Positions 26,725 to 35,647 of a stretch of 64,000 nt of DNA are shown piece after piece. Each line of letters starts with the position of its first letter. Position 1 is the first letter of the stretch. Source of the DNA: Paracoccaceae bacterium. Its GTDB lineage: Bacteria; Pseudomonadota; Alphaproteobacteria; Rhodobacterales; Rhodobacteraceae. The notes under the pieces are model-generated. The model worked only from the letters and a program-made list of their open reading frames with translations. It did not search any database and had not been told where the DNA came from. The translations under genes and the position numbers were made by a program. The stretch spans positions 1 through 64,000 of the forward strand of contig JANREX010000050.1 in the NCBI GenBank assembly GCA_030758115.1. Direction: 5' to 3'.

Positions 26725-27471
26725 TCAGCCGCCACTGGGCACCGGCAGGCCGATGATCGGGCCCATGCGGAAGCCCGGATCCGACCGCCCCAACTGTGGC
26801 GCGTGCAGGCGCGAGATATTGCCGTCGAAGTAAAGCGCCTGGCGCAGGCCCAGCGCGTCGCGGAAAAAGCTTGCGAACTGGTGGAACGTCACCGGATTGC
26901 GGGAGATCACGAAAACCGCGCGATCTCCGCTATCCGACGTGCCCACGCCGTTGCGGATGTATCGCGATGTGCTGTCGGGCAGAAAACGCGGATGCAGCGC
27001 GCCGTCGATCACCAGCATCGGCCCCGATTGGGTGGCAGCCCGGCAGTCCGGCGCGGTGTCGCGATAGCGCAGGGTCTCGATCACTTGCGCCCCTGTTTCG
27101 GTCAGGCAGAGCAACCCGTTCGGCAGCAGGCCGAAATTGCCGAAGCTTTCGCGGGTTTGCAGCGGCGCAAGGGTTTCGCCATCCTCGATATAGAGGCCCA
27201 CGGGCTGACGGTTCTGATGATACATGCCCGCGTTCATGGCGAAGGCGAGGGTCTGTCCCGCAGCGGCCAGCGCATCGTCGATCGCGCTGAAATGACCATA
27301 GGGCCGGCCAGTCGGGTCGTTCAGGAACAGCTCAAGCCGTTCGGTCGCGGCATCGACCTCGCACAGTGCGTAGACGACATCGTCATATGTGGTTTCGCGG
27401 CACTCCAGCGCCACGACCGGGGATGCGACAAGGGCCAGCAAGCCGGCCGTCAGCGCCGACAGCGCGCGCAT
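26725..27471 (-). CDS. Phosphodiester glycosidase (NAGPA/DUF2233) family, secreted
   Basis: 248 residues with a signal peptide (1-21, ending SPVVA-LEC). FAMNAGMYHQNRQPVGLYIEDGE, GPMLVIDG, RNGVGTSDSGDRAVFVIS and ALYFDGNISRLHAP are the conserved segments of the NAGPA domain, which in the mammalian uncovering enzyme removes GlcNAc from a phosphodiester. In bacteria it is probably periplasmic and acts on an envelope or exopolysaccharide glycan. Its start codon overlaps the rbfA stop, so it is translationally coupled. Confidence 0.87.
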   Translation of the reverse strand: MRALSALTAGLLALVASPVVALECRETTYDDVVYALCEVDAATERLELFLNDPTGRPYGHFSAIDDALAAAGQTLAFAMNAGMYHQNRQPVGLYIEDGETLAPLQTRESFGNFGLLPNGLLCLTETGAQVIETLRYRDTAPDCRAATQSGPMLVIDGALHPRFLPDSTSRYIRNGVGTSDSGDRAVFVISRNPVTFHQFASFFRDALGLRQALYFDGNISRLHAPQLGRSDPGFRMGPIIGLPVPSGG

Positions 27472-27869
27472 CAGTCGTCGAGGTCGCGCCGGACGGCGTC
27501 CTGCGCGAACAGCCGGCGGGTCTCGTCCATGCGGTCAAAGGTCTCGTCCAGCTGGAAGCGCAGTTCGGGTGCGAACTTGAGCGCGACCTTCTTGCCGATG
27601 ATGCGGCGCAGCTCGCCCTTGTTGCGGGCCAGAAGCTTGATGACCTCATCCTTGCCTTCGCCGCCCAGGGGCAGGACATAGATCGTGGCCACGCGCAGAT
27701 CGGTGGTCACGCGCACCTCGCCCACGGTGATGGACATGCGGTTGAGATCGGGGTCATGGATGTCGCCGCGCAACAGCACCTCTGAGAGGGTGCGGCGGAT
27801 GAGTTCGCCGACACGCAGCTGGCGTTGGCCCGGACCTGAGGAAGATGTGCTTTTTACCATGCCGCCCAT
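27471..27869 (-). CDS. rbfA: 30S ribosome-binding factor RbfA
   Basis: 132 residues, a KH-like fold: [65 protein letters not shown]. It binds the 5' helix of 16S rRNA during late 30S maturation and is needed at low temperature. Divergent from dapB. Confidence 0.95.
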   Translation of the reverse strand: MGGMVKSTSSSGPGQRQLRVGELIRRTLSEVLLRGDIHDPDLNRMSITVGEVRVTTDLRVATIYVLPLGGEGKDEVIKLLARNKGELRRIIGKKVALKFAPELRFQLDETFDRMDETRRLFAQDAVRRDLDD

Positions 27870-27957
27870 CTAAGGCTTCCCGCAGGCTTTGCCAAGCGGC
27901 GGTTGCTTGGATATGAGGGGGCGCAAGGGACAACTTCTGCCAGACGGGATCGACAAC

Positions 27958-28776
27958 ATGACGGACAAGCCGGGTATCGTGGTAACGGGCGCATCGGGAC
28001 GGATGGGCCAGATGCTGGTGCGCACGATCCTGGACAGTGATCAGGCGCGACTGGTCGGCGCGGTGGAACGCGAGGGCCATGCCTGGGTCGGGCAGGATCT
28101 GGGCACGGCCATGGGTGGGGCTGCGCTGGGCGTGACGGTCACCGATGATCCGCTTGAAGCATTCGCACGGGCGCAGGCGGTGATCGATTTCACCAGCCCG
28201 GCGGCGACGGTGGAATTTGCCGCCCTGGCCGCGCAGGCGCGCGCTGTGCATGTCATTGGCACCACGGGCCTGTCCGAGGATGACCTGGCCGCCATCAAGG
28301 CCGCCGCGCGCCATGCCGTCGTTGTCCGGGCGGGCAACATGTCGCTGGGGGTCAACCTGCTGGTGCAGCTGACGAAACGTGTGGCCGCGGCCCTGGACGC
28401 GGATTTCGACATCGAGGTGATCGAGGCGCATCACAACCGCAAGGTCGATGCGCCATCCGGCACGGCGCTGATGCTGGGCGAGGCCGCCGCCATCGGGCGC
28501 GGTGTCCGGCTGGAGGATGTGCGCGACGCGGCCCGCGAGGGGATCACTGGCGCGCGCGAACGCGGGCATATCGGCTTTTCCGCCATTCGCGGCGGTGACA
28601 TCGTGGGCGAGCATGACGTGATGTTCGCGGCCCCCGGCGAGCGGATCATCCTGCGCCACATTGCGACGGATCGCGCGGTCTTTGCCCGTGGCGCGCTGAA
28701 GGCCGCGCTTTGGGGGCAGGGGCGGCATCCGGGCGAATATGACATGGTCGATGTGCTGGGCCTTGCCACGCATTGA
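27958..28776 (+). CDS. dapB: 4-hydroxy-tetrahydrodipicolinate reductase
   Basis: 272 residues. The nucleotide-binding loop GASGRMGQ is at 11-18, the substrate signature [15 protein letters not shown] (H158, H159, K162) at 157-171, and GEHDVMFA near 221. It reduces the DapA product with NAD(P)H in lysine/diaminopimelate synthesis. dapD and dapE occur elsewhere in this window. The ATG at 27958 matches the family start; upstream open frame is ignored. Confidence 0.96.
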   Translation: MTDKPGIVVTGASGRMGQMLVRTILDSDQARLVGAVEREGHAWVGQDLGTAMGGAALGVTVTDDPLEAFARAQAVIDFTSPAATVEFAALAAQARAVHVIGTTGLSEDDLAAIKAAARHAVVVRAGNMSLGVNLLVQLTKRVAAALDADFDIEVIEAHHNRKVDAPSGTALMLGEAAAIGRGVRLEDVRDAAREGITGARERGHIGFSAIRGGDIVGEHDVMFAAPGERIILRHIATDRAVFARGALKAALWGQGRHPGEYDMVDVLGLATH

Positions 28777-28802
28777 CGGCGGGTCGCGGACGGCCTGATG
28801 GA

Positions 28803-28820
28803 TCGGCAGGAAGCTGCCGA
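28803..28820 (+). other. Short perfect hairpin after dapB
   Basis: TCGGCAG-GAAG-CTGCCGA: a 7-bp stem with a GNRA-like GAAG loop, 27 bp after the dapB stop, without a T-run. Possible 3'-end stabiliser. A -10-like TATACT at 28871-28876 precedes the next gene. Confidence 0.5.
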
Positions 28821-28910
28821 GCCTCGCGCGGATGTGAGCGCGTCAGTGATCCGTAACGCTGATTCTGCCGTATACTGGGGGTATTCGTCGACAACCTTCA
28901 GAGGTGGATC

Positions 28911-29288
28911 ATGAGAACCGCTGCCCTTGTCCTGAGCCTTGGGGTGACCCTGTCCGAAGTGGGGTCCGCCCGCGCCGAACAATTCACGCCGATCCCGGAC
29001 AAGAACGCCTTTCTGTCCACTGTGGCCGGCAAGGACCTGCGGTTGAAAGGCTATGGCCCGATTGTCGTGCGCCTGACGGTCCAGCCCGATGGCGAGATCA
29101 CGGGCAGGGGTCTGGGGTGGGATGTCACCGGTGCCTGGCGTTGGCAGGATGGGTATTTCTGCCGCGACCTGAACTGGGGTGGCAGCGACCTTGGCCAGAA
29201 CTGCCAGGCCGTGCTGGTGCAGGGGCAGACGATCCGCTTCGTGTCGGATCAGGGCGCGGGCGATCACGCGGATTTCGCGCTGCAGTAA
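28911..29288 (+). CDS. Small secreted hypothetical protein
   Basis: 125 residues with a signal peptide (1-22, ending ARA-EQF). The mature part contains GRGLGWDVTGAWRWQDGYFCRDLNWGG and DLGQNCQAVLV, with two cysteines that probably form a disulfide. Similar short periplasmic proteins are common in Rhodobacteraceae and are often mislabelled dihydrodipicolinate reductase, perhaps because some lie next to dapB as here; this protein has no Rossmann fold and cannot be that enzyme. Function unknown. It ends 34 bp from the convergent DUF1674 gene. Confidence 0.8.
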   Translation: MRTAALVLSLGVTLSEVGSARAEQFTPIPDKNAFLSTVAGKDLRLKGYGPIVVRLTVQPDGEITGRGLGWDVTGAWRWQDGYFCRDLNWGGSDLGQNCQAVLVQGQTIRFVSDQGAGDHADFALQ

Positions 29289-29321
29289 CCCGGCCCCCAT
29301 ATCTGGATCAGGGGCGCGCCA

Positions 29322-29513
29322 TCAGAAGTCGATGGCGATGCCCTTCTTCTCCCAATCGCCATAGCGCACGGGTTCCGGTCCATTGCGCCCGCCAAGCTCT
29401 TTCGGAAGCTCAAGCGCCTTGGCGCGGTTGCGGCGTTCCTCGGCCTCGGCGAGGGCGCGCAGGGCGGCGGGCGGAAGATCGCGCTGTTCGGGGCTTTGAG
29501 TGTCGTCGGTCAC
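29322..29513 (-). CDS. DUF1674 (SDHAF4-like) protein
   Basis: 63 residues. The C-terminal signature GGRNGPEPVRYGDWEKKGIA is diagnostic of DUF1674, the bacterial counterpart of mitochondrial SDHAF4, which chaperones the flavinylated SdhA subunit. The N-terminal half is charged and helical. The GTG start at 29513 is preceded by GGAAGACAGCC. Sdh genes are not in this window. Divergent from rsmB, with 66 bp between. Confidence 0.87.
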   Translation of the reverse strand: MTDDTQSPEQRDLPPAALRALAEAEERRNRAKALELPKELGGRNGPEPVRYGDWEKKGIAIDF

Positions 29514-29579
29514 GGCTGTCTTCCTTCTGGCATCGACGCTTGATATACGGCGCAACCGCCTGCAAGCAAGGATAACGCC

Positions 29580-30845
29580 ATGGCCGCCCCCCAAAGTTCC
29601 CCACGCCGCGTGGCGCATCACCTGCTTGACCGGATCACCGGCGAGGGACGGCTGATGCCCGAACTGCTGGCGATGGGCGCGCTGGACCGGCTGGAACCGG
29701 CGGACCGTGCGCGCGCGCAGCGGCTTGCGTTGGACACATTGCGCGGGCTGGAGCGGGCCGACAGGCTGCTGGAACGCCACCTGCGCAAGAACCCGCCCCT
29801 GACCGTGCGCAACATGCTGCGGCTGGCCACGGTCGAGATCTGCATGGGTGGCGACGCGCATGGCGTGGTCAACGAGGCGGTGGCCATCGTGGGGCAGGAC
29901 AAGCGGACCGGTGCCCTGAAGGGGCTGGTCAATGCTGTTCTGCGCAAGATCGCGGCGGAAGGGCCTGCCGCATGGGCAAAGCTGCGCGTGCCACGCCTGC
30001 CGAAATGGTTGCGCGCGCCCTTGGTCGAGGCCTATGGCGCCGCCGTGGTCGCGGATATCGAAACCGTGCAATTCGCCACGCCGCCGCTGGATCTGACGCC
30101 GCGCGGCACAGTCGCGGATCTGGAGGCAGAGATTGGCGGCACGGTCTTGCCGACGGGATCGGTGCGACTGGGTGCGGCGGGGCAGGTCACCTCTCTGCCC
30201 GGTTACGACAGCGGCGCCTGGTGGGTGCAGGATGCCGCCGCCGCCATTCCCGCGCGGGTGCTGGCGGCGCAGCCGGGCGAGGCGGTGCTGGACATGTGCG
30301 CCGCACCTGGCGGCAAGACGATGCAGCTTGCAGCGGCGGGGGCCGAGGTGACCGCGCTCGATCTGTCCGAGACGCGGATGGCGCGGGTCGCGGCCAACCT
30401 GGAGCGGACCGGCCTGCAGGCCCGTCTGGTGGTGGGCGACGCGCTGGAGCATGAAGGACAGTATGATGCGATCCTGCTGGATGCGCCCTGTTCGGCCACT
30501 GGCACGATCCGGCGCCATCCCGATCTGCCCCATGCCAAGGACGGATCCGATTTCGGCGCATTGATCGAGGTGCAGGCGCGGATGCTGGATCATGCGCTGG
30601 GCCTGCTGAAGCCGGGCGGACGGCTGGTCTATTGTACCTGTTCGCTGCTGCCCGACGAAGGAGAGGTGCAGGTGGACGAGGCGTTGGAGCGTCACCCCGG
30701 CCTGCGGGTGGATCGCGATGCGCTGGACCTGCCGGGGATCGACAAGGGCTGGATCACATCCGAGGGCGGGCTGCGCCTGCGCCCTGATTTCTGGGCGGAA
30801 CAAGGCGGGATGGACGGCTTCTACATCGCCTGTCTGCGCGTCTGA
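29580..30845 (+). CDS. rsmB: 16S rRNA m5C methyltransferase, RsmB/Fmu family
   Basis: 421 residues. An N-terminal NusB-like helical domain (about 1-140) precedes a Rossmann SAM domain: VLDMCAAPGGKTMQLA (SAM loop), DAPCSATGTIRRHPD with C304, and YCTCSLLPDEGE with the nucleophile C354. It methylates a cytosine in 16S rRNA (C967 in E. coli). A sequence element with a G6/C6 hairpin follows. Confidence 0.93.
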   Translation: MAAPQSSPRRVAHHLLDRITGEGRLMPELLAMGALDRLEPADRARAQRLALDTLRGLERADRLLERHLRKNPPLTVRNMLRLATVEICMGGDAHGVVNEAVAIVGQDKRTGALKGLVNAVLRKIAAEGPAAWAKLRVPRLPKWLRAPLVEAYGAAVVADIETVQFATPPLDLTPRGTVADLEAEIGGTVLPTGSVRLGAAGQVTSLPGYDSGAWWVQDAAAAIPARVLAAQPGEAVLDMCAAPGGKTMQLAAAGAEVTALDLSETRMARVAANLERTGLQARLVVGDALEHEGQYDAILLDAPCSATGTIRRHPDLPHAKDGSDFGALIEVQARMLDHALGLLKPGGRLVYCTCSLLPDEGEVQVDEALERHPGLRVDRDALDLPGIDKGWITSEGGLRLRPDFWAEQGGMDGFYIACLRV

Positions 30846-30858
30846 GGTCAGGGGTGGC

Positions 30859-30926
30859 CGGGGGGCTGTCTGCCCCCCGATGACCCTGCGGGCCATTCCC
30901 CCCGAGGATATTTCCGGCAAGAAGAA
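30859..30926 (+). repeat. Dispersed intergenic element, copy 3, with hairpin
   Basis: A G6/C6 hairpin (30859-30879) 14 bp after the rsmB stop, then 26 bp ending CCCCCCGA, then GGATATTTCCGGCAAGAAGA(A) at 30906-30926. Same order as the minus-strand copy at 8216-8168. The hairpin may act as the rsmB terminator or 3' stabiliser. Confidence 0.75.
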
Positions 30927-31014
30927 GCCGGGGCGGGGAATTCGGCGGTGACTTGCGCAGATTGCCGGGCTATGCTTGACCAAAGACGCGTCAACCCGCG
31001 CGAGAGGCAGAGCA

Positions 31015-32763
31015 ATGTCCCGACCCGAGAGCTTTTCGGCGCGTCGCAAGCGCTGGATGCACCGCTTTCACGCGCGGTTGAGCACCTTGTCGCGCCCGGC
31101 CACCGGTTTCGTCAGCCAGCCCGAACCACGCACCATCGGCAGTTTCGCCAAGGGTCGCCAGTTGCTGGCGGGCAATTACCTGTTCGCGGGCCACCTGATC
31201 GTGGCCGAAGGCCGGACACCCTGGCAGGTCGATGCACCGGACGACCTGTTCGAGGATGAGTTGCAGGGCTTTGGATGGCTGGATGACCTGGCTGCCGTCG
31301 GCGATGCCGCGACCCGCGCCCTGGCGCAGGAGTGGCTCTGGGCGTGGATCGAGCGGTTCGGGCGCGGCAAGGGGCCCGGGTGGACGCCGGATCTGACCGG
31401 TCGCCGGGTGATCCGCTGGATCCATCACGCGCTGTTCGTGTTGCGCGGGCGTGACAAGGCGCAGACCGAGGCATTCTACAGGTCCCTCGCGCAGCAGGCG
31501 ATCTTCCTGGGGCGGCGCTGGCGCGCGGCCTCGCCCGGACTGCCGCGGATCGAGGCGCTGACAGGCATGATCTATGCGGGTCTTGCCCTGCAGGGGATGG
31601 AGCGACTGGTCGAACCGGCGATGCGGGCGCTGGCGCGCGATTGCCGGGCGCAGGTGGATGGGCAGGGCGGCATACCCACGCGCAATCCCGAAGAGTTGCT
31701 GGAGGTCTTTACCCTGCTGACATGGGCCGCGGCCGCGCTGGGCGAGGCGGGGCGGACGGTGCCGTCCGATCTGCTGGCGGCGATCGACCGGATCGCGCCC
31801 AGCCTGCGCACGCTGCGCCATTCAGATGGTGGCCTTGCAAGGTTTCATGGCGGGGGGCGCGGTCTTGAGGGGCGGCTGGATGCGGCGCTTGCCGCATCGG
31901 ATGTCAAGAACCGGATGCCCGAAGGGCTGTCGATGGGGTTTGCCCGGCTGGGTGCGGGGCGGACCAGCGTGATCGTGGATGCCGCCCCCCCGCCTTCGGG
32001 GGCCGCTTCGGTGAATGCCCATGCCTCGACCCTGGCGTTCGAGCTGACATCGGGGCGGCGTCCGGTTGTGGTCAATTGCGGATCGGGTGCGGCCTTCGGC
32101 GTCGAATGGCGCCGCGCCGGGCGCGCCACGCCCAGCCATTCCACCGTGACGCTTGCGGGCTATTCCAGCGCCCGGCTTGGCAAGGCCAAGGGGGCGTTGT
32201 CGGGACGGGCGGAATGGCTGATGGATGCACCGAAGGATGTGCCGGTCGAAATCTCGCAGATGCCGGATGGCCTGCGCCTGCAGGGCGGGCATGACGGCTA
32301 TGTGCGCACCCACGGCCTGACCCATGCGCGGACGCTCGAGTTGACCTTCGACGGCAGCGGCCTGGCGGGCGAGGATCTGCTGATCGCGCTGAACGGTGCA
32401 TCGCAGAAGACCTTTGACCGGCAAATGGATGCCGTCCGCCTGCAGGGCATCCCCTTTGCGATCCGCTTTCATCTGCATCCCGAGGTGGAGGCCGAGCTGG
32501 ACATGGGTGGTACGGCTGTATCGCTGGCGCTGAAAAGCGGGGAACTGTGGGTGTTCCGCCATGACAGCCGGGCCGAGATGACGCTGGAGCCCAGTGTTTA
32601 CCTGGAAAAAGGCCGTCTTGCGCCACGTGCGACCAAACAAATCGTTTTATCCGGTCGCGCGATGGACTATGCGACGCGCACCCGGTGGTCATTGACCAAG
32701 GCGCAGGATACGCCGATCAGTATCCGCGACCTGAACCGGGACGAGATGGATGTGACACTTTAG
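31015..32763 (+). CDS. Heparinase II/III family protein
   Basis: 582 residues. An N-terminal alpha/alpha-toroid (about 1-330, [22 protein letters not shown] onward) is followed by a beta-rich heparinase II/III domain (about 380-560) containing [19 protein letters not shown]. No signal peptide is visible. Conserved in Rhodobacterales upstream of purH; the name comes from polysaccharide lyases, but the role here, possibly in cell-surface polysaccharide metabolism, is unproven. The ATG at 31015 was preferred over the longer frame because of GAGAGGCAGAGCA just upstream. Confidence 0.87.
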   Translation: MSRPESFSARRKRWMHRFHARLSTLSRPATGFVSQPEPRTIGSFAKGRQLLAGNYLFAGHLIVAEGRTPWQVDAPDDLFEDELQGFGWLDDLAAVGDAATRALAQEWLWAWIERFGRGKGPGWTPDLTGRRVIRWIHHALFVLRGRDKAQTEAFYRSLAQQAIFLGRRWRAASPGLPRIEALTGMIYAGLALQGMERLVEPAMRALARDCRAQVDGQGGIPTRNPEELLEVFTLLTWAAAALGEAGRTVPSDLLAAIDRIAPSLRTLRHSDGGLARFHGGGRGLEGRLDAALAASDVKNRMPEGLSMGFARLGAGRTSVIVDAAPPPSGAASVNAHASTLAFELTSGRRPVVVNCGSGAAFGVEWRRAGRATPSHSTVTLAGYSSARLGKAKGALSGRAEWLMDAPKDVPVEISQMPDGLRLQGGHDGYVRTHGLTHARTLELTFDGSGLAGEDLLIALNGASQKTFDRQMDAVRLQGIPFAIRFHLHPEVEAELDMGGTAVSLALKSGELWVFRHDSRAEMTLEPSVYLEKGRLAPRATKQIVLSGRAMDYATRTRWSLTKAQDTPISIRDLNRDEMDVTL

Positions 32764-32799
32764 GCCCCTGTCTGCGGGGGCCGAACGACCTCGGGGGCC
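32763..32799 (+). promoter_or_regulatory. Mutually exclusive hairpins in the purH leader
   Basis: GGCCCC (32763-32768) can pair with GGGGCC at 32777-32782 or with a second GGGGCC at 32794-32799, which overlaps the likely Shine-Dalgarno region 7 bp before the purH ATG. The two pairings exclude each other. This could be a heparinase-gene 3' hairpin or a simple translational switch. Confidence 0.35.
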
Positions 32800-32806
32800 A
32801 AGAACC

Positions 32807-34399
32807 ATGACGACAGACCTGCACCCAGTGCGCCGCGCGCTGATTTCCGTATCCGACAAGACCGGGCTGCTGGACCTGGGGCATGCGCTGGCGGCGCGCG
32901 GGATCGAGCTTCTGTCCACGGGCGGATCCGCTGCGGCACTGCGTGCGGCCGGTCTGCAGGTCAAGGACGTGGCCGAGGTGACGGGCTTTCCCGAGATGAT
33001 GGATGGCCGCGTCAAGACGCTGCACCCGGCGGTTCATGGTGGCCTGCTGGCGCTGCGCGACAATGCCGATCACCTGGCCGCGATGGAGGCGCATGGCATC
33101 GGGGCGATCGACCTGCTGGTCGTCAACCTCTATCCGTTCGAGGAAACCGTCGCCAAAGGCGCCGATTACGAGACCTGCATCGAGAATATCGACATCGGCG
33201 GGCCGGCGATGATCCGTGCGGCGGCCAAGAACCACGGCTTCGTCAATGTCGTCGTCGATGTCGAGGATTACGCCCCGCTTCTGGCAGAGCTGGACGCGCA
33301 TGACGGCGCCACGTCGCTGGCGTTCCGGCAGCGGCTGGCGCAGATCGCCTATGCCCGCACCGGGGCCTATGATGCGGCCGTGTCCACCTGGATGGCATCG
33401 GCGATCGGCGAGGCGAGCCCGCGCCGCCGCGTGGTGGCGGGCAAGCTGGCGCAAAGCCTGCGCTATGGCGAGAACCCGCATCAGTCCGCGTCCTTCTACC
33501 TGGATGGCAGCGCGCGCCCCGGCGTGGCGACAGCACAGCAGTTGCAGGGCAAGGAGCTGTCCTACAACAACATCAATGACACCGACGCGGCCTTTGAACT
33601 GGTCAGCGAATTCGCCCCGGCGGATGGCCCGGCCTGTGCGATCATCAAGCATGCCAACCCCTGCGGTGTGGCCCGTGGCGCCAGCCTCAAGGATGCCTAT
33701 GCGCGCGCCTTCGATTGCGACCGCACCAGCGCCTTTGGCGGGATCATCGCGCTGAACAGCCCGCTGGATGCGGCCACCGCCGAGGAGATCGCGCAGATCT
33801 TCACCGAGGTGGTGATCGCGCCGGGTGCCGATCAGGGCGCGCGCGATATCTTCGCGGCCAAGAAGAACCTGCGTCTGCTGATCACCCCGGGCCTGGCCAA
33901 TCCGGCCGAGGCGGCACTGACCTGGCGTCAGGTGTCGGGCGGTTATCTTGTGCAGGACAAGGACAATGGCCACATCGGTCTGGATGATCTGACGGTTGTG
34001 ACGAAACGCGCGCCCAGCGATGCCGAACTGGCGGATCTGCTGTTTGCATGGAAGGTGGCCAAGCATGTCAAATCCAATGCCATCGTCTATGTGAAGGATG
34101 GGGCTACCGTCGGTGTGGGCGCAGGGCAGATGAGCCGCGTGGACAGCTGCCGGATCGCGGCGCGCAAGGCGCAGGACATGGCCGAGGCGCTGGGGCTTGC
34201 CACGCCGCTGACGCAGGGGTCGGTCGTGGCCTCGGACGCGTTCTTTCCCTTCGCCGACGGTCTGCTGACCGCCGCCGAGGCGGGTGCCACGGCGGTCATC
34301 CAGCCGGGCGGCTCGATGCGCGATGCCGAGGTGATCGCGGCGGCGGACGAGGCAGGCCTTGCGATGGTCTTTACCGGGATGCGGCATTTCCGGCACTGA
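32807..34399 (+). CDS. purH: Bifunctional AICAR transformylase/IMP cyclohydrolase
   Basis: 530 residues. The N-terminal IMP cyclohydrolase domain (about 1-195) shows [15 protein letters not shown] and GGRVKTLHP-type ([14 protein letters not shown]) motifs. The C-terminal transformylase domain carries [12 protein letters not shown] with the catalytic Lys and His, and DAFFPFADG near the end. It catalyses the last two steps of IMP synthesis. It follows the heparinase gene by 43 bp. Confidence 0.97.
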   Translation: MTTDLHPVRRALISVSDKTGLLDLGHALAARGIELLSTGGSAAALRAAGLQVKDVAEVTGFPEMMDGRVKTLHPAVHGGLLALRDNADHLAAMEAHGIGAIDLLVVNLYPFEETVAKGADYETCIENIDIGGPAMIRAAAKNHGFVNVVVDVEDYAPLLAELDAHDGATSLAFRQRLAQIAYARTGAYDAAVSTWMASAIGEASPRRRVVAGKLAQSLRYGENPHQSASFYLDGSARPGVATAQQLQGKELSYNNINDTDAAFELVSEFAPADGPACAIIKHANPCGVARGASLKDAYARAFDCDRTSAFGGIIALNSPLDAATAEEIAQIFTEVVIAPGADQGARDIFAAKKNLRLLITPGLANPAEAALTWRQVSGGYLVQDKDNGHIGLDDLTVVTKRAPSDAELADLLFAWKVAKHVKSNAIVYVKDGATVGVGAGQMSRVDSCRIAARKAQDMAEALGLATPLTQGSVVASDAFFPFADGLLTAAEAGATAVIQPGGSMRDAEVIAAADEAGLAMVFTGMRHFRH

Positions 34400-34443
34400 G
34401 CCGGAGATGTGGCGAACGGTCGGGGTGTGGATGCCTCCGGCGG

Positions 34444-34464
34444 GGATATTTGAGGCAAGAAGAA
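34444..34464 (+). repeat. Dispersed intergenic element, copy 4
   Basis: GGATATTTGAGGCAAGAAGA(A) in the 111-bp gap between purH and lspA, preceded by CCTCCGGCG. Same orientation as both genes. Confidence 0.75.
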
Positions 34465-34510
34465 GCGGCGTGCATCGCGGGGATGGCACGCAGGCCGACA
34501 AGGAGAGCGC

Positions 34511-34981
34511 ATGAGACTGATTTTCTGGGTCGCGGCTGTGATCTTTGTGGCCGATCAGGCCGTGAAATACCTTGTGGTTCACGTGATGAACCTTGCCGTG
34601 GTGGGGGCGATCGATGTCTTCCCGCCCTATCTGAACCTGCGGATGGCCTGGAATTACGGCATCAACTTCGGGCTTTTCTCGCAGGCCTCGGATGGTGCGC
34701 GATGGGTTCTGATCGCGGTGGCGCTGGTGATTTCGGGTGGTGTGCTGTGGTGGGTGCGCAAGGAACCGCCGGGGCGTCTGGGGCTGGTGGCCGCGGGCTT
34801 GCTTGTGGGCGGCGCGCTGGGCAACGTGGTGGACAGGGTCCTTTACGGGGCCGTTGCGGATTTCCTCAACATGTCATGCTGTGGGGTGCGCAATCCCTAT
34901 GCGTTCAATATCGCCGATATCTCGATCTTCGTGGGCGCGCTGGGGCTGGTTCTTTTCACCGGCGAGAAAAAGGCCCCGTGA
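34511..34981 (+). CDS. lspA: Lipoprotein signal peptidase (signal peptidase II)
   Basis: 156 residues with four hydrophobic segments. Catalytic aspartates are D108 ([10 protein letters not shown]) and D136 ([11 protein letters not shown]); [15 protein letters not shown] is the conserved periplasmic loop with Asn. It cleaves prolipoprotein signal peptides in the inner membrane. The next gene encodes a lipoprotein. Confidence 0.96.
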   Translation: MRLIFWVAAVIFVADQAVKYLVVHVMNLAVVGAIDVFPPYLNLRMAWNYGINFGLFSQASDGARWVLIAVALVISGGVLWWVRKEPPGRLGLVAAGLLVGGALGNVVDRVLYGAVADFLNMSCCGVRNPYAFNIADISIFVGALGLVLFTGEKKAP

Positions 34982-35034
34982 CGATCGATGCGTGATCGGC
35001 TAATGCTGGGGACGGAAACGTCAGGAGGGTGGCA

Positions 35035-35565
35035 ATGCGTCTGACGCATGGGATGATCTTGGTGGCCGTTCTGGCCCTTTCGGCCTGTTCGCGACCGCAG
35101 GGGGATCTGCAGCTGCGCGATCTGCGCAACTTCGGCGCGGGGCCGGACGAATTCTCGGTTCTGCCTGCAAAGCCGCTCGAGATGCCCACGGATATGGCAA
35201 GCCTGCCGGCGCCGACACCGGGCGGTACGAACCTGACCGATCAGAACCCCTTGGCAGACGGTGTCGCGGCGCTGGGTGGACGGCCTGCGGCGCTGACGCC
35301 GCAAGGCATCACGGCGTCGGATACGGCACTGGTGCGGCATGTGGCCCGCAATGGCGTGGCAAGCGACATTCGCATGACGCTGGCCGCAGAGGATGACGCG
35401 TTCCAGCGCGACAGGTCACGGTTCACCAAGATCCGCCTGTTCCGCGATGTCGACCGTTACCACGAAGTCTACAGCAACGAGATGACCGATCCCTATGCCG
35501 AGTTGCAGCGATTCCGGCGCATGGGTGTCGCGACGCCTTCGGCGCCGCCGCCGGAACGGCGCTGA
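35035..35565 (+). CDS. DUF3035 lipoprotein
   Basis: 176 residues. The signal peptide ends in the lipobox LSACS (Cys about residue 18), then a Pro/Ala-rich central part and a C-terminal FTKIRLFRDVDRYHEVYSNEMTDPYAELQRFRRMGV, typical of the DUF3035 family found next to lspA in Rhodobacteraceae. It is a probable LspA substrate anchored in the envelope. The ATG at 35035 follows AGGAGGG; a GTG two codons upstream is less likely. Function unknown. Confidence 0.85.
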   Translation: MRLTHGMILVAVLALSACSRPQGDLQLRDLRNFGAGPDEFSVLPAKPLEMPTDMASLPAPTPGGTNLTDQNPLADGVAALGGRPAALTPQGITASDTALVRHVARNGVASDIRMTLAAEDDAFQRDRSRFTKIRLFRDVDRYHEVYSNEMTDPYAELQRFRRMGVATPSAPPPERR

Positions 35566-35647
35566 TCCGTCACATCTGCGTCAGTCCGGGTTGCAGCCGG
35601 GCCATCACTTCCTAATCTAGGTAAGACCTAACTCCAGGAGGAATCCC

